Assembly: GCF_040901545.1 (NCBI RefSeq)
Contig: NZ_JBBDYL010000045.1
Location: forward strand, 248,001 to 312,000
DNA length: 64,000 nucleotides
Source: Sulfuricaulis sp040901545
GTDB lineage: Bacteria; Pseudomonadota; Gammaproteobacteria; Acidiferrobacterales; Sulfurifustaceae
Reading direction: 5' to 3'
Positions within the stretch are counted from its first letter, which is position 1, and each line of letters opens with the position of its first letter. Made by a program: the position numbers and the translations under genes. The notes below the pieces were generated by a model, which ran no database searches, was not told the DNA's origin, and was given only the letters and a program-made list of their open reading frames with translations. Positions 1 through 8,612 of this stretch are shown here, piece by piece.

Positions 1-2
1 CT

Positions 3-998
3 ATGAGCATGACAGCACAAATCGCACGGCAGCGCCTGAGCGCGCTGGTGCAGCCGGGTGTCGACGGCAAATCGAAGCTGGTGGCTATCATTCGCAGCAT
101 TTCGCCGCCGTTGCTCGGCGTCATTGGTTTTCTCATCCTCTGGCACGTCGGGGCGAGCGGTGTCCAGACGTCGCTCGGCGCGCTTCCGGGCCCGGCGGGC
201 GTTTGGGAACAGGCCGGCAACCTGTACCAGGAGGGTCTTGCGGAACGTGAACGCGAGGCCGCATTCAACAAACGCCAGGAGGCGCGCAGGACGGAATTCC
301 TGGCGCAAAATCCCGGACAGGCATTCAAACCGCTGCCTTACACCGGCAAACCGACCTACCTCGACCAGGTCTTCACCAGCCTCTACACGGTGTTTGCCGG
401 ATTCACGATAGCAACGCTCGTCGCCGTGCCGCTGGGGATATTCTGCGGCTTGAGCCGGACGGTGCAATCGGCGCTCAACCCGCTGATCCAGATTTTCCGG
501 CCGGTGTCGCCACTGGCCTGGCTGCCGATCGTCACGCTCGTGGTCAGCGCCGTTTACGTCAGCGCCGATCCCCTGTTCCAGAAATCCTTCGTCATCTCGG
601 CGATCACCGTGACGCTGTGCTCGCTGTGGCCCACGCTGATCAACACCGCGGTGGGTGTGGCGTCGATCGACAAGGACTTGCTCAATGTTTCCAAGGTGCT
701 GCGGCTGTCAACGAGCACCCAGGTGATGAAAATCGTCATTCCTTCATCGCTCAAACTGATCTTCACGGGCATGCGGCTGTCGCTCGGCGTCGGCTGGATG
801 GTGCTGATCGCCGCCGAAATGCTGGCCCAGAACCCGGGTCTCGGAAAATTCGTCTGGGACGAATTCCAGAACGGCAGTTCGCAGTCGCTGGGACGCATCA
901 TGGTGGCCGTTTTCACCATCGGCTTCGTCGGTTTCCTGCTCGACCGGATCATGCAAACGCTGCAGCAACTGGCCAGCTTTGGTCAGCGTTCAACCTAG
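3..998 (+). CDS. nrtB: Nitrate ABC transporter permease (NrtB/NtrB type)
   Basis: Inner-membrane permease of a nitrate/nitrite ABC importer. The 331-residue product has a membrane segment at about 34-50, a long charged stretch at about 68-115 that is common in proteobacterial NtrB proteins, and a binding-protein-dependent permease domain at about 125-320. The conserved loop MRLSLGVGWMVLIAAEML (about 257-274) is typical of the NrtB/SsuC/TauC family. The next gene, a double ATPase, follows within about 20 bases, and nitrite and nitrate reductase genes come after it, which makes nitrate the likely substrate rather than sulfonate or taurine. The ATG lies at the window edge, so the ribosome binding site and the expected upstream nrtA binding-protein gene are not visible. 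Confidence 0.88.
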   Translation: MSMTAQIARQRLSALVQPGVDGKSKLVAIIRSISPPLLGVIGFLILWHVGASGVQTSLGALPGPAGVWEQAGNLYQEGLAEREREAAFNKRQEARRTEFLAQNPGQAFKPLPYTGKPTYLDQVFTSLYTVFAGFTIATLVAVPLGIFCGLSRTVQSALNPLIQIFRPVSPLAWLPIVTLVVSAVYVSADPLFQKSFVISAITVTLCSLWPTLINTAVGVASIDKDLLNVSKVLRLSTSTQVMKIVIPSSLKLIFTGMRLSLGVGWMVLIAAEMLAQNPGLGKFVWDEFQNGSSQSLGRIMVAVFTIGFVGFLLDRIMQTLQQLASFGQRST

Positions 999-1020
999 CG
1001 CGAATAGAGAGGACTTCGAT

Positions 1021-2814
1021 TTGTCTACACCGCAACTCAAGATCATGGACAACGCCGCGATCGCCACCCCGCCCGCCGCCGCGACCATCTGTTTGGACCT
1101 CAAAGGTATAAGCAAGTCCTACGGGACGGGCGCACAGCGCACCGAGGTATTAAAGGACATCAACCTACAGATCAAAGAGGGCGAATTCGTCGCCATCGTC
1201 GGCTTCTCCGGCAGCGGCAAGACGACGTTGGTTTCACTCATGGCGGGCCTGTTGCAGGCCGATGAAGGCGAGGTGCTTCGCAACGGCAAACCCATTGACG
1301 GGCCGGGACCGGACCGCGGCGTGGTGTTCCAGAGCTATTCGCTGATGCCGTGGATGAACGTGCGCCAGAACGTCGCGCTCGCGGTCGATCAGGTGTTCAA
1401 AAACGCCCCTAGGGCGGAGCGCCGGGCGCGGGTCGAGAAATACGTGCAGATGGTGAATCTTAGCCCCGCCATGGACAAGCGCCCGGCCGAGCTTTCCGGC
1501 GGCATGCGTCAACGGGTATCGGTCGCGCGCGCGCTGGCGGCGTCGCCGGACATTTTGCTGCTCGACGAACCTCTGAGTGCCTTGGATGCGCTCACCCGCG
1601 CCAAGCTGCAGGACGAGATCATCCGCATCTGGAGCCAGGAGCAGAAAACCGTCGTGCTCATTACCAACGACGTGGATGAAGGCATCGTCATGGCGGACCG
1701 CATCATCCCGCTGAGACCGGGACCGAATGCGACGCTGGGACCGGAGTTCCCCGTTACCTTACCGCGTCCGCGCGACCGCACGGCGATCAATCATTCACCG
1801 GAATTCAAGCGTATTCGCCGCGAGGTGACCCAGTATCTGATGCAGGTCGGCTCCGAACGAATTTCCACGGTGCGGGATAAGGTTATCAGCCTGCCTGCGG
1901 TTTTGCCCAACACGTCCCGTGAGCATCAGGAGGCCAAGGGCCAAAAGCAACGCAACATAGCCACTCCGAATCTGGAACGCTACGTCGAGTTTTCGCAGGT
2001 CTCGAAGATTTATCCGGGCCGCCAGGGTCCGGTCAAAGTCGTCGATGGCTTCGATCTCAAGATCCGCAAGGGCGAGTTTGTCTCCATCATTGGCCACTCC
2101 GGCTGCGGCAAGTCGACGGTGCTGTCCATGGCCGCCGGCCTCAACGATGCCAGCGAAGGCGGCATCATTCTCGACGGCCGCGAAGTCAACGCCGCCGGTC
2201 CTGACCGCGGCATCGTGTTCCAGGCGCCCAGTCTCGTGCCCTGGCTCAGCGCTTATGACAATGTCGGTCTCGGTGTGGAACAGGTGTTTCCCCACGCCAC
2301 TCCCAAAGAGCGCAACGATATTATCGGTCACTATCTCAACCGCGTCGGACTTGCCGACGCGCGGGAAAAAAAAGCCTCCGAGCTTTCCAACGGCATGAAG
2401 CAGCGCGTCGGCATCGCCCGCGCGTTCGCGCTCTCGCCCAAGTTGCTGCTGCTCGACGAACCGTTCGGCATGCTGGATTCGCTGACGCGCTGGGACCTGC
2501 AGGAAGTGCTGATGGAGGTGTGGGCGCGCACCGAGGTGACGGCCCTCATTGTCACCCATGATGTGGACGAGGCGATTCTGCTGGCGGATCGCGTGGTGAT
2601 GATGACCAACGGAAGTCAAACAGGAGGGATGCATCCCCCCGCCGCCCCGGGCAAAGCCCTAAGGGCGGCTCCCCCCTCTGGCGCCAAGGTGGGCAAGATT
2701 CTCGAGATCGATCTGCCGCGTCCGCGCACGCGCAAGATGCTGCTCGAGCATGCGGACTACTACGGATTGCGAGAACAGCTGCTCAGCTTCCTGGCCGAGT
2801 GCGATCATCTTTGA
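1021..2814 (+). CDS. Nitrate ABC transporter ATPase with two fused ATPase domains
   Basis: Energises nitrate import. It carries two complete ABC ATPase domains in one chain. The first has Walker A GFSGSGKTT, signature LSGGMRQR and Walker B LLLLDEPLSALD. The second has GHSGCGKST, LSNGMKQR and LLLLDEPFGMLD. They are joined by a linker of about 75 residues. This layout resembles NrtC and NrtD fused, but without the NrtA-like tail of cyanobacterial NrtC. I chose the TTG at 1021 because GAGAGGA sits about seven bases upstream; a TTG at 979 would overlap nrtB, and an ATG at 1045 is also possible. Near the C terminus, between MMTNG and VGKILEIDLPRPR, there is an in-frame Gly/Pro/Ala-rich insert of about 25 residues encoded by palindromic DNA. 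Confidence 0.85.
   Translation: MSTPQLKIMDNAAIATPPAAATICLDLKGISKSYGTGAQRTEVLKDINLQIKEGEFVAIVGFSGSGKTTLVSLMAGLLQADEGEVLRNGKPIDGPGPDRGVVFQSYSLMPWMNVRQNVALAVDQVFKNAPRAERRARVEKYVQMVNLSPAMDKRPAELSGGMRQRVSVARALAASPDILLLDEPLSALDALTRAKLQDEIIRIWSQEQKTVVLITNDVDEGIVMADRIIPLRPGPNATLGPEFPVTLPRPRDRTAINHSPEFKRIRREVTQYLMQVGSERISTVRDKVISLPAVLPNTSREHQEAKGQKQRNIATPNLERYVEFSQVSKIYPGRQGPVKVVDGFDLKIRKGEFVSIIGHSGCGKSTVLSMAAGLNDASEGGIILDGREVNAAGPDRGIVFQAPSLVPWLSAYDNVGLGVEQVFPHATPKERNDIIGHYLNRVGLADAREKKASELSNGMKQRVGIARAFALSPKLLLLDEPFGMLDSLTRWDLQEVLMEVWARTEVTALIVTHDVDEAILLADRVVMMTNGSQTGGMHPPAAPGKALRAAPPSGAKVGKILEIDLPRPRTRKMLLEHADYYGLREQLLSFLAECDHL
2611..2690. repeat. Palindromic element inserted in frame within the nitrate transporter ATPase gene
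   Basis: This stretch contains the palindrome GGGATGCATCCC and nested stems: GCCGCCC pairs with GGGCGGC, and inside it GGGC-AAA-GCCC. It encodes a Gly/Pro/Ala-rich segment that interrupts an otherwise conserved part of the second ATPase domain, between MMTNG and VGKILEI. Its length, about 75 bases, keeps the frame. It looks like a REP-type hairpin element tolerated as a peptide loop; the family is not identified. Confidence 0.55.
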
Positions 2815-2845
2815 GCGCAGCGACCCGGCACAACGGAGAATTACG

Positions 2846-5281
2846 ATGACAGAAAAACTGGTGGTTGTTGGCAATGGCATGGCCGGCATGCGCACGGTCG
2901 AGGAGTTGCTCAAACTCGCGCCGGACAAATACGCCATCACCGTCTTCGGTGCCGAGCCGCACGTTAACTACAATCGCATCCTGCTCTCACCGGTGCTGGC
3001 CGGCGAGAAGCAGCCCGACGATATCGTGCTGAACGGCGAGGCCTGGTATGCCGAGCACGGAATCTCGCTGCACCGGGGCAAGAAAATCGAGTGCATCGAT
3101 CGACGTGAGCGTACGGTGACGGCCACGGATGGAACGATGGCGCGGTACGACCGGCTCTTGGTCGCAACCGGGTCTGATCCGTTTATTCTGCCGGTTCCGG
3201 GGAAGGATCTGCGGGGCGTCGTTACGTTTCGCGACCTGGCCGATGTGGATGCGATGCTCACCGCCGCGAAACTCTTCAGGCATGCCGTGGTGATCGGTGG
3301 TGGATTGCTTGGCCTTGAGGCGGCGAACGGCCTGCTCAAACAGGGCATGAACGTGAGCGTGATTCATCTTGGCCCAACCCTGATGGAGCGGCAGCTTGAC
3401 GACACGGCCGGTAACATGCTCAAGCAATCGCTCGAATCCCGTGGCATCCGATTCTTCCTTGAGGCGAAGACCATGGAAATCATCGGCAATCAGCGCGTCA
3501 AGGGTGTGCGGCTGGCCGACGATACCGAAATTACGGCTGATTTGGTGGTGATGGCGGTGGGGATTCGTCCCAACTTCGAGCTCGCCCGATTGGCAGGCAT
3601 TTACTGCGAGCATGGCATTGTCGTGTCTGACACGCTGCAAACTTTCGATCCGCGTGTCTATGCCGTGGGCGAGTGCGTATGCCATCGTGGTAAAAATTAC
3701 GGTTTAGTGGCACCGCTGTTCGAACAGGCGCGGGTATGCGCCAATCATCTGGCCGCGATCGGCTACGCACGCTACGGCGGTTCGGTCACCTCGACCAAGC
3801 TCAAGGTCACCGGCATCGATCTGTTCTCCGCCGGCAATTATCTCGGCGGCGAGGGTTGTGAGGAAATCGTGCTCAAGGACCCGGGCCGCGGGGTATACAA
3901 GAAGATCGTGCTCAAGGACAACCGTGTGCAGGGCGCGGTGTTGTACGGCGAAACCCTCGACGGCGCCTGGTACTTCGATCTCATGCGCGACGGCACCCCC
4001 ATCGCTGACATCCGCGACGCGTTGCTGTTCGGGCCCGCTCATCTGGGCGATGCCGGGCACGGCGGGCGCAATGTCGCGGCCATGAACGACGCGACCGAAA
4101 TCTGCGGTTGTAACGGCGTGTGCAAGGGCGAGATCACGCGCGCCATCAGTGCCAAGGGTCTGTTCACGCTCGAGGAAGTGCGCGCCCACACCAAGGCCTC
4201 GAGTTCCTGCGGCTCCTGCACCGGCTTGGTCGAGCAACTCCTCGCAACGACCCTCGGCAGCAACTACTCGCAGACGCCGAAGGAGAAGCCGCTGTGCCGG
4301 TGCACCGATCACACCCACGATCAGGTGCGCGCGGCGATCACTGCCAATAGTCTCAAAACAATGCGCGCGGTTATGGAACATTGTCAGTGGCGCACACCCG
4401 ATGGTTGCCCGAGCTGTCGGCCGGCGCTCAACTATTACCTGCTGTGCGCGTGGCCGGGGCAGTACGCCGATGACGCACAGTCGCGCTTTATCAACGAACG
4501 CGCCCACGCCAACATTCAGAAGGACGGTACCTATTCGGTCGTGCCGCGCATTTGGGGGGGCGTCACCACACCGTCTGAGCTGCGCGCGATCGCCGAAGTG
4601 GCCGAAAAATTCGCCATCCCCACGGTCAAGCTCACCGGCGGTCAGCGCATCGACCTGCTGGGCGTGAAGAAGGAAAAGCTACCCGCGGTGTGGGCCGACC
4701 TCAGCCGCGCCGGTTTCGTCTCCGGTCACGCCTACGGCAAGGCGCTGCGCACGGTGAAGACCTGCGTGGGTTCCGAGTGGTGCCGCTTCGGCGTGCAGGA
4801 CTCGACCGGCCTGGGCATCGCACTCGAGAAAATGACTTGGGGCACGTGGACGCCGCACAAGACCAAGCTTGGGGTCTCCGGTTGTCCGCGCAACTGCGCC
4901 GAGGCCACGATCAAGGATTTCGGCGTGGTGGGTGTGGATTCGGGCTGGGAACTGCACGTCGGCGGCAACGGCGGCGTGAAGGTGCGCGCCACCGACCTGC
5001 TGTGCAAGGTGCACACCGACGCCGATGTGAAGGAGTATTGCGGCGCCTACCTGCAGCTCTACCGCGAGGAGGCGCGCTATCTCGAGCGTACCGCGCCGTG
5101 GATCGAGCGCGTGGGCTTAAGCTACGTCAAGCAACGCATCGTGGAGGACGGCGACGGCAGAAAGGCGCTGTACCGGCGTTTTCTCGAATCGCAGCAGCAC
5201 GCACAGAAAGACCCGTGGGCCGAACGCGCGACCGGAAAAATCGCGCAACATGAATTCACGCCGCTAAAGGCGGCGGTGTGA
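2846..5281 (+). CDS. nirB: Assimilatory nitrite reductase [NAD(P)H] large subunit
   Basis: Cytoplasmic reduction of nitrite to ammonium. The 811 residues run as follows: an N-terminal FAD/NAD-binding region with VVGNGMAGMR and VVIGGGLLGLEAANGL; two BFD-like [2Fe-2S] regions (CGCNGVCKGEI...SSCGSC, then CRCTDH...CPSC); a nitrite/sulfite reductase half-domain; and the sirohaem/[4Fe-4S] ligands TCVGSEWC and SGCPRNC (C-x5-C and C-x3-C). Start at ATG 2846 was chosen because it follows a GGAG and matches the family N terminus; the open frame extends upstream into the ATPase gene. nirD follows after nine bases and nasA comes next, so this is an assimilatory operon. Confidence 0.95.
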   Translation: MTEKLVVVGNGMAGMRTVEELLKLAPDKYAITVFGAEPHVNYNRILLSPVLAGEKQPDDIVLNGEAWYAEHGISLHRGKKIECIDRRERTVTATDGTMARYDRLLVATGSDPFILPVPGKDLRGVVTFRDLADVDAMLTAAKLFRHAVVIGGGLLGLEAANGLLKQGMNVSVIHLGPTLMERQLDDTAGNMLKQSLESRGIRFFLEAKTMEIIGNQRVKGVRLADDTEITADLVVMAVGIRPNFELARLAGIYCEHGIVVSDTLQTFDPRVYAVGECVCHRGKNYGLVAPLFEQARVCANHLAAIGYARYGGSVTSTKLKVTGIDLFSAGNYLGGEGCEEIVLKDPGRGVYKKIVLKDNRVQGAVLYGETLDGAWYFDLMRDGTPIADIRDALLFGPAHLGDAGHGGRNVAAMNDATEICGCNGVCKGEITRAISAKGLFTLEEVRAHTKASSSCGSCTGLVEQLLATTLGSNYSQTPKEKPLCRCTDHTHDQVRAAITANSLKTMRAVMEHCQWRTPDGCPSCRPALNYYLLCAWPGQYADDAQSRFINERAHANIQKDGTYSVVPRIWGGVTTPSELRAIAEVAEKFAIPTVKLTGGQRIDLLGVKKEKLPAVWADLSRAGFVSGHAYGKALRTVKTCVGSEWCRFGVQDSTGLGIALEKMTWGTWTPHKTKLGVSGCPRNCAEATIKDFGVVGVDSGWELHVGGNGGVKVRATDLLCKVHTDADVKEYCGAYLQLYREEARYLERTAPWIERVGLSYVKQRIVEDGDGRKALYRRFLESQQHAQKDPWAERATGKIAQHEFTPLKAAV

Positions 5282-5290
5282 GAAGGCATC

Positions 5291-5650
5291 ATGAGCGGCA
5301 AAGCAGCAGAAAAAATAATTCCCCTGTCGGCCGCTGGTGCGTCCGGATGGGTAGTCGCGGGCCGGTTGGACGAAATCCCGCGTGCCGGCGCACGGGTGAT
5401 TCACACCGCCGCGGGCGAAATCGCTCTATTCCGGACCGTCGATGACCGCGTATTCGCATTGCGCGACCGATGTCCGCATCAGGGTGGGCCGCTGTCGCAA
5501 GGGATAGTCTACGGACACAAAGTCGCCTGTCCGTTGCACAACTGGAGTGTCGCGCTCGATAGCGGCGCGGCCATCGCGCCGGACGAGGGCCAAACCGCCT
5601 GTTTTCCGGTGCGTATCGAAGGTGACATGGTTTATTTAGCCATTTGTTGA
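5291..5650 (+). CDS. nirD: Nitrite reductase small subunit, Rieske-type
   Basis: Small partner of NirB, 119 residues, the usual length for NirD. It contains the Rieske [2Fe-2S] motif as CPHQGG and, about 17 residues on, CPLHNW, giving the C-x-H and C-x2-H ligand pairs. It starts nine bases after nirB, so the two are almost certainly co-transcribed. The first 25 residues are lysine- and alanine-rich with no signal peptide, in keeping with a cytoplasmic enzyme. Confidence 0.92.
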   Translation: MSGKAAEKIIPLSAAGASGWVVAGRLDEIPRAGARVIHTAAGEIALFRTVDDRVFALRDRCPHQGGPLSQGIVYGHKVACPLHNWSVALDSGAAIAPDEGQTACFPVRIEGDMVYLAIC

Positions 5651-5651
5651 A

Positions 5652-5810
5652 ACAGGCCATCCATGGCCTTTTTCAACTCGCTTCGCCGCGGCGCATGTCC
5701 GTGGCTCGCTCCATTTTTCAAACACTTACGTGTTTGAAAAATGATGCGACACATCCCTGCGGCGCCTGGTAGGCTGTTTTTCAACAGCCTACCAGCGCTC
5801 GCACGCTGAG
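5652..5810. repeat. Cluster of three perfect hairpins between nirD and nasA
   Basis: Three stems lie in series: GGCCAT-CC-ATGGCC near 5658; TTTTTCAAACAC-TTAC-GTGTTTGAAAAA near 5714-5741, a 12-bp stem; and GGTAGGCTGT-TTTTCA-ACAGCCTACC near 5768-5793, a 10-bp stem. None is followed by a clear U run, so a simple intrinsic terminator is not certain. They may stabilise or attenuate the nirBD message ahead of nasA. Confidence 0.6.
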
Positions 5811-5831
5811 CACCTATCCGGAATAACCGGC

Positions 5832-8516
5832 ATGGCCAGATCGGAAATCTCTACCATCGTCCAGACCACCTGTCCTTACTGTGGCGTGGGCTGTGGTGTG
5901 CTGGCCGAGCCGAATCCCGACGGCGGTGTGATCATCAATGGCGATCCCGCGCATCCGGCGAACCACGGGCGGCTGTGCTCCAAGGGCGCGGCGCTTGGCG
6001 ATACGGTTTCGCTTGACGGCCGTCTGCTGCATCCCGAGATTCACGGGCGCAGCGCCGGCTGGGACGAGGCGCTCGATCTGGTGGCGGAGAAATTTCGCGA
6101 AACCATCGCGCAATACGGTCCAGATTCGGTGGCGTTCTACGTTTCGGGCCAGTTGCTCACGGAGGACTATTACGTCGCGAATAAGTTGATGAAGGGTTTT
6201 CTCGGCAGCGCCAATATCGACACCAACTCGCGCCTGTGCATGGCCTCAAGCGTTGCCGGGCATAAACGCGCTTTCGGCAGCGACACGGTGCCGGGTTGTT
6301 ACGAGGACCTGGAACTCGCTGAGCTCGTGATCCTGGCCGGGTCGAACGCCGCGTGGTGTCATCCGGTGCTATACCAGCGCATCGCGCGCGCCCGGGAATC
6401 CAATCCGAAGATGAAGGTGGTATTGATCGATCCGCGCCGCACCGCCAGCGCCGATATCGCCGATCTGCATCTAGCCATCGCGCCCGGCACCGATGTCTGG
6501 TTGTGGAACGGATTGCTGGTGTACTTGTTTCAAAACGGTTTTGTCGATCACACGTTTCTCGAACATCACACCCAGGGATACAGCACGGCGCTGGCCGCGG
6601 CGCGCTCCGCGTCACCCACGATCCCGGCCGTGGCGCAAGCCTGCGGTCTCCCGGACAATGACGTGGCAAATTTCTTCCACCTGTTTGCACGCACCGAGAA
6701 AACGGTCACGATGTACTCGCAGGGCGTGAACCAGTCCTCGAGCGGCACCGATAAGGTCAACAGCATCATCAATTGCCATCTGGCGACCGGGCGCATCGGC
6801 CGTCCCGGGATGGGACCGTTCTCGATCACCGGCCAGCCCAACGCCATGGGCGGGCGCGAGGTCGGCGCGCTCGCCAACCAGCTGGTGGCGCATATGGATC
6901 TGGAGTCGTCACAGGACCGCGAGCGGGTACGACGTTTCTGGGGTTCACCCGCGATCGCGGCGCGCCCGGGATTGAAGGCGGTGGACCTGTTCCGCGCCGT
7001 TGAGGCGGGACAAATCAAGGCAATGTGGATCATGGCGACCAATCCGGCGGTGAGCCTGCCGGATGCCGGGCAGGTCAGGCGCGCGCTTTCAAAATGCGAT
7101 TTCGTTGTAGTGTCGGATTGTGTGCGCGCCACGGATACCACGCAATACGCGCAGGTCCTGTTGCCGGCGCTGGCCTGGGGCGAGAAGGACGGCACCGCGA
7201 CCAACTCCGAGCGATGCATCTCGCGGCAGCGCGCGTTTCTTCCTCGTCCCGGTGACGCGAAGCCCGACTGGTGGATTGTGAGCCAGGTGGCGTGCCGACT
7301 CGGCTTCGGCGCGGCTTTCAATTACCGCAGCGCTGCCGACGTGTTCCGTGAACATGCTGCGCTGTCGGGATTCGAAAACGAAGGCACGCGCGATTTCGAC
7401 ATCGGCGGAATGAGTAAAATGAGCGACGACGAATACGCCACTTTTGCGCCCGTGCAGTGGCCATTCCCGGATGCCTCGGGTGTCGGCCGCGCGCGTTTTT
7501 TCGGCGATGGAAAATTCTTCACGCCCGGCGGCAAGGCGCGATTCGTGGCACTCAAACCACGCGCGCCATGTCACGCCGTGGACGATGATTTTCCATACGT
7601 GCTCAACACCGGACGGGTGCGCGATCACTGGCATACGATGACGCGCACGGGCAAGTCGCCGCGGCTATCGCAGCACACGCCCGAGCCCTACGGCGAACTG
7701 CATCCGCTGGACGCCGACAAGCTCGGCGTACGCCAGGGCGATCTCATCCGGGTTGCCAGCCGCTGGGGCGAGGCGATCGTCCGCGCGCGCGCGAGCCGCG
7801 ATCAGCTTGGCGGCAGCGTGTTCGTGCCGATGCATTGGAACGGTCAGTTCGCTTCGCACGGGCTTGTCGACGCCGTGGTCAATCCGGCGGTCGATCCGGT
7901 GTCCGGCCAGCCCGAGTTCAAGCATACGCCGGTGCGTGTGACTCTGTACCGACCGGCTTGGTACGGCCTTGCACTCTCGCGCCGCGAGCTGGACACCCGC
8001 GCGGTGGCCTTCCACACATGCATGATCGGAAGCGAATTCGTTCGTTATGAACTCGCCGGCGAACGCGCCCCGGAAGCATGGCAGGCTTGGGCGCAGGCGC
8101 TGCTCGCGGCGTCGGTGCAGCACGAATGGCTGGATTATTTCGACGCGGCAGCAGGACGTTACCGCGCGGCTTGTCTCAAGGACGGCCGACTCGAGGCCTG
8201 CTTTTTCGCCGCACCCGCGCCGGTGGCGGTGGAGCGTGAATGGCTCGCAAGCCTGTTTTTGCACAAGGAACTTGCGATCAGTGATCGAGCGCACCTGCTA
8301 GCCGGACGTCCGCCGCGCGGACAGGAGGAGACCGGGCGCACGATCTGTGCCTGCTTCGGGGTTGGCGAGAAGTCCATCGTCGGAGCGATCCAGACCCAAA
8401 AACTTTCAACGATTGCTGAGATCGGCACCTGTCTCAAAGCCGGAACAAATTGCGGTTCATGTGTTCCGGAACTCAAGATGCTGCTCGGAGAGCGTTATGC
8501 AAGGAAGAGCGCCTGA
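5832..8516 (+). CDS. nasA: Assimilatory nitrate reductase catalytic subunit
   Basis: Reduces nitrate to nitrite in the cytoplasm, feeding NirBD. The 894-residue protein begins with the [4Fe-4S] ligands CPYCGVGCGV...LCSKG, followed by a molybdopterin oxidoreductase core and a molydopterin dinucleotide-binding domain that includes TGRVRDHWHTMTRTGKSP. The C-terminal 60 residues form a BFD-like [2Fe-2S] domain (CACFGVGEK...GTNCGSCVPEL), as in NasA of Klebsiella and many proteobacteria. No Tat signal is present, which excludes periplasmic NapA. It ends convergently with fccB, 96 bases away. Confidence 0.93.
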   Translation: MARSEISTIVQTTCPYCGVGCGVLAEPNPDGGVIINGDPAHPANHGRLCSKGAALGDTVSLDGRLLHPEIHGRSAGWDEALDLVAEKFRETIAQYGPDSVAFYVSGQLLTEDYYVANKLMKGFLGSANIDTNSRLCMASSVAGHKRAFGSDTVPGCYEDLELAELVILAGSNAAWCHPVLYQRIARARESNPKMKVVLIDPRRTASADIADLHLAIAPGTDVWLWNGLLVYLFQNGFVDHTFLEHHTQGYSTALAAARSASPTIPAVAQACGLPDNDVANFFHLFARTEKTVTMYSQGVNQSSSGTDKVNSIINCHLATGRIGRPGMGPFSITGQPNAMGGREVGALANQLVAHMDLESSQDRERVRRFWGSPAIAARPGLKAVDLFRAVEAGQIKAMWIMATNPAVSLPDAGQVRRALSKCDFVVVSDCVRATDTTQYAQVLLPALAWGEKDGTATNSERCISRQRAFLPRPGDAKPDWWIVSQVACRLGFGAAFNYRSAADVFREHAALSGFENEGTRDFDIGGMSKMSDDEYATFAPVQWPFPDASGVGRARFFGDGKFFTPGGKARFVALKPRAPCHAVDDDFPYVLNTGRVRDHWHTMTRTGKSPRLSQHTPEPYGELHPLDADKLGVRQGDLIRVASRWGEAIVRARASRDQLGGSVFVPMHWNGQFASHGLVDAVVNPAVDPVSGQPEFKHTPVRVTLYRPAWYGLALSRRELDTRAVAFHTCMIGSEFVRYELAGERAPEAWQAWAQALLAASVQHEWLDYFDAAAGRYRAACLKDGRLEACFFAAPAPVAVEREWLASLFLHKELAISDRAHLLAGRPPRGQEETGRTICACFGVGEKSIVGAIQTQKLSTIAEIGTCLKAGTNCGSCVPELKMLLGERYARKSA

Positions 8517-8612
8517 AAATTTGGCAGTCGCATCGATATTTCGTTTTGTCTCGGGCCAATTCAATGGGGGAGCAACCGTTCGGTAGCTGGGCATATTGAT
8601 AACGGCATGGGG

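Noticed and set aside
1795..2634. Minus-strand open frame of 279 codons opposite the nitrate ATPase gene
   Set aside because: It is the antisense shadow of a GC-rich gene with strong family motifs on the plus strand, and it has no family resemblance.
5652..5810. Intrinsic terminator call for the nirD-nasA hairpins
   Set aside because: None of the three stems is followed by a clear T run, so they are listed as hairpins only.
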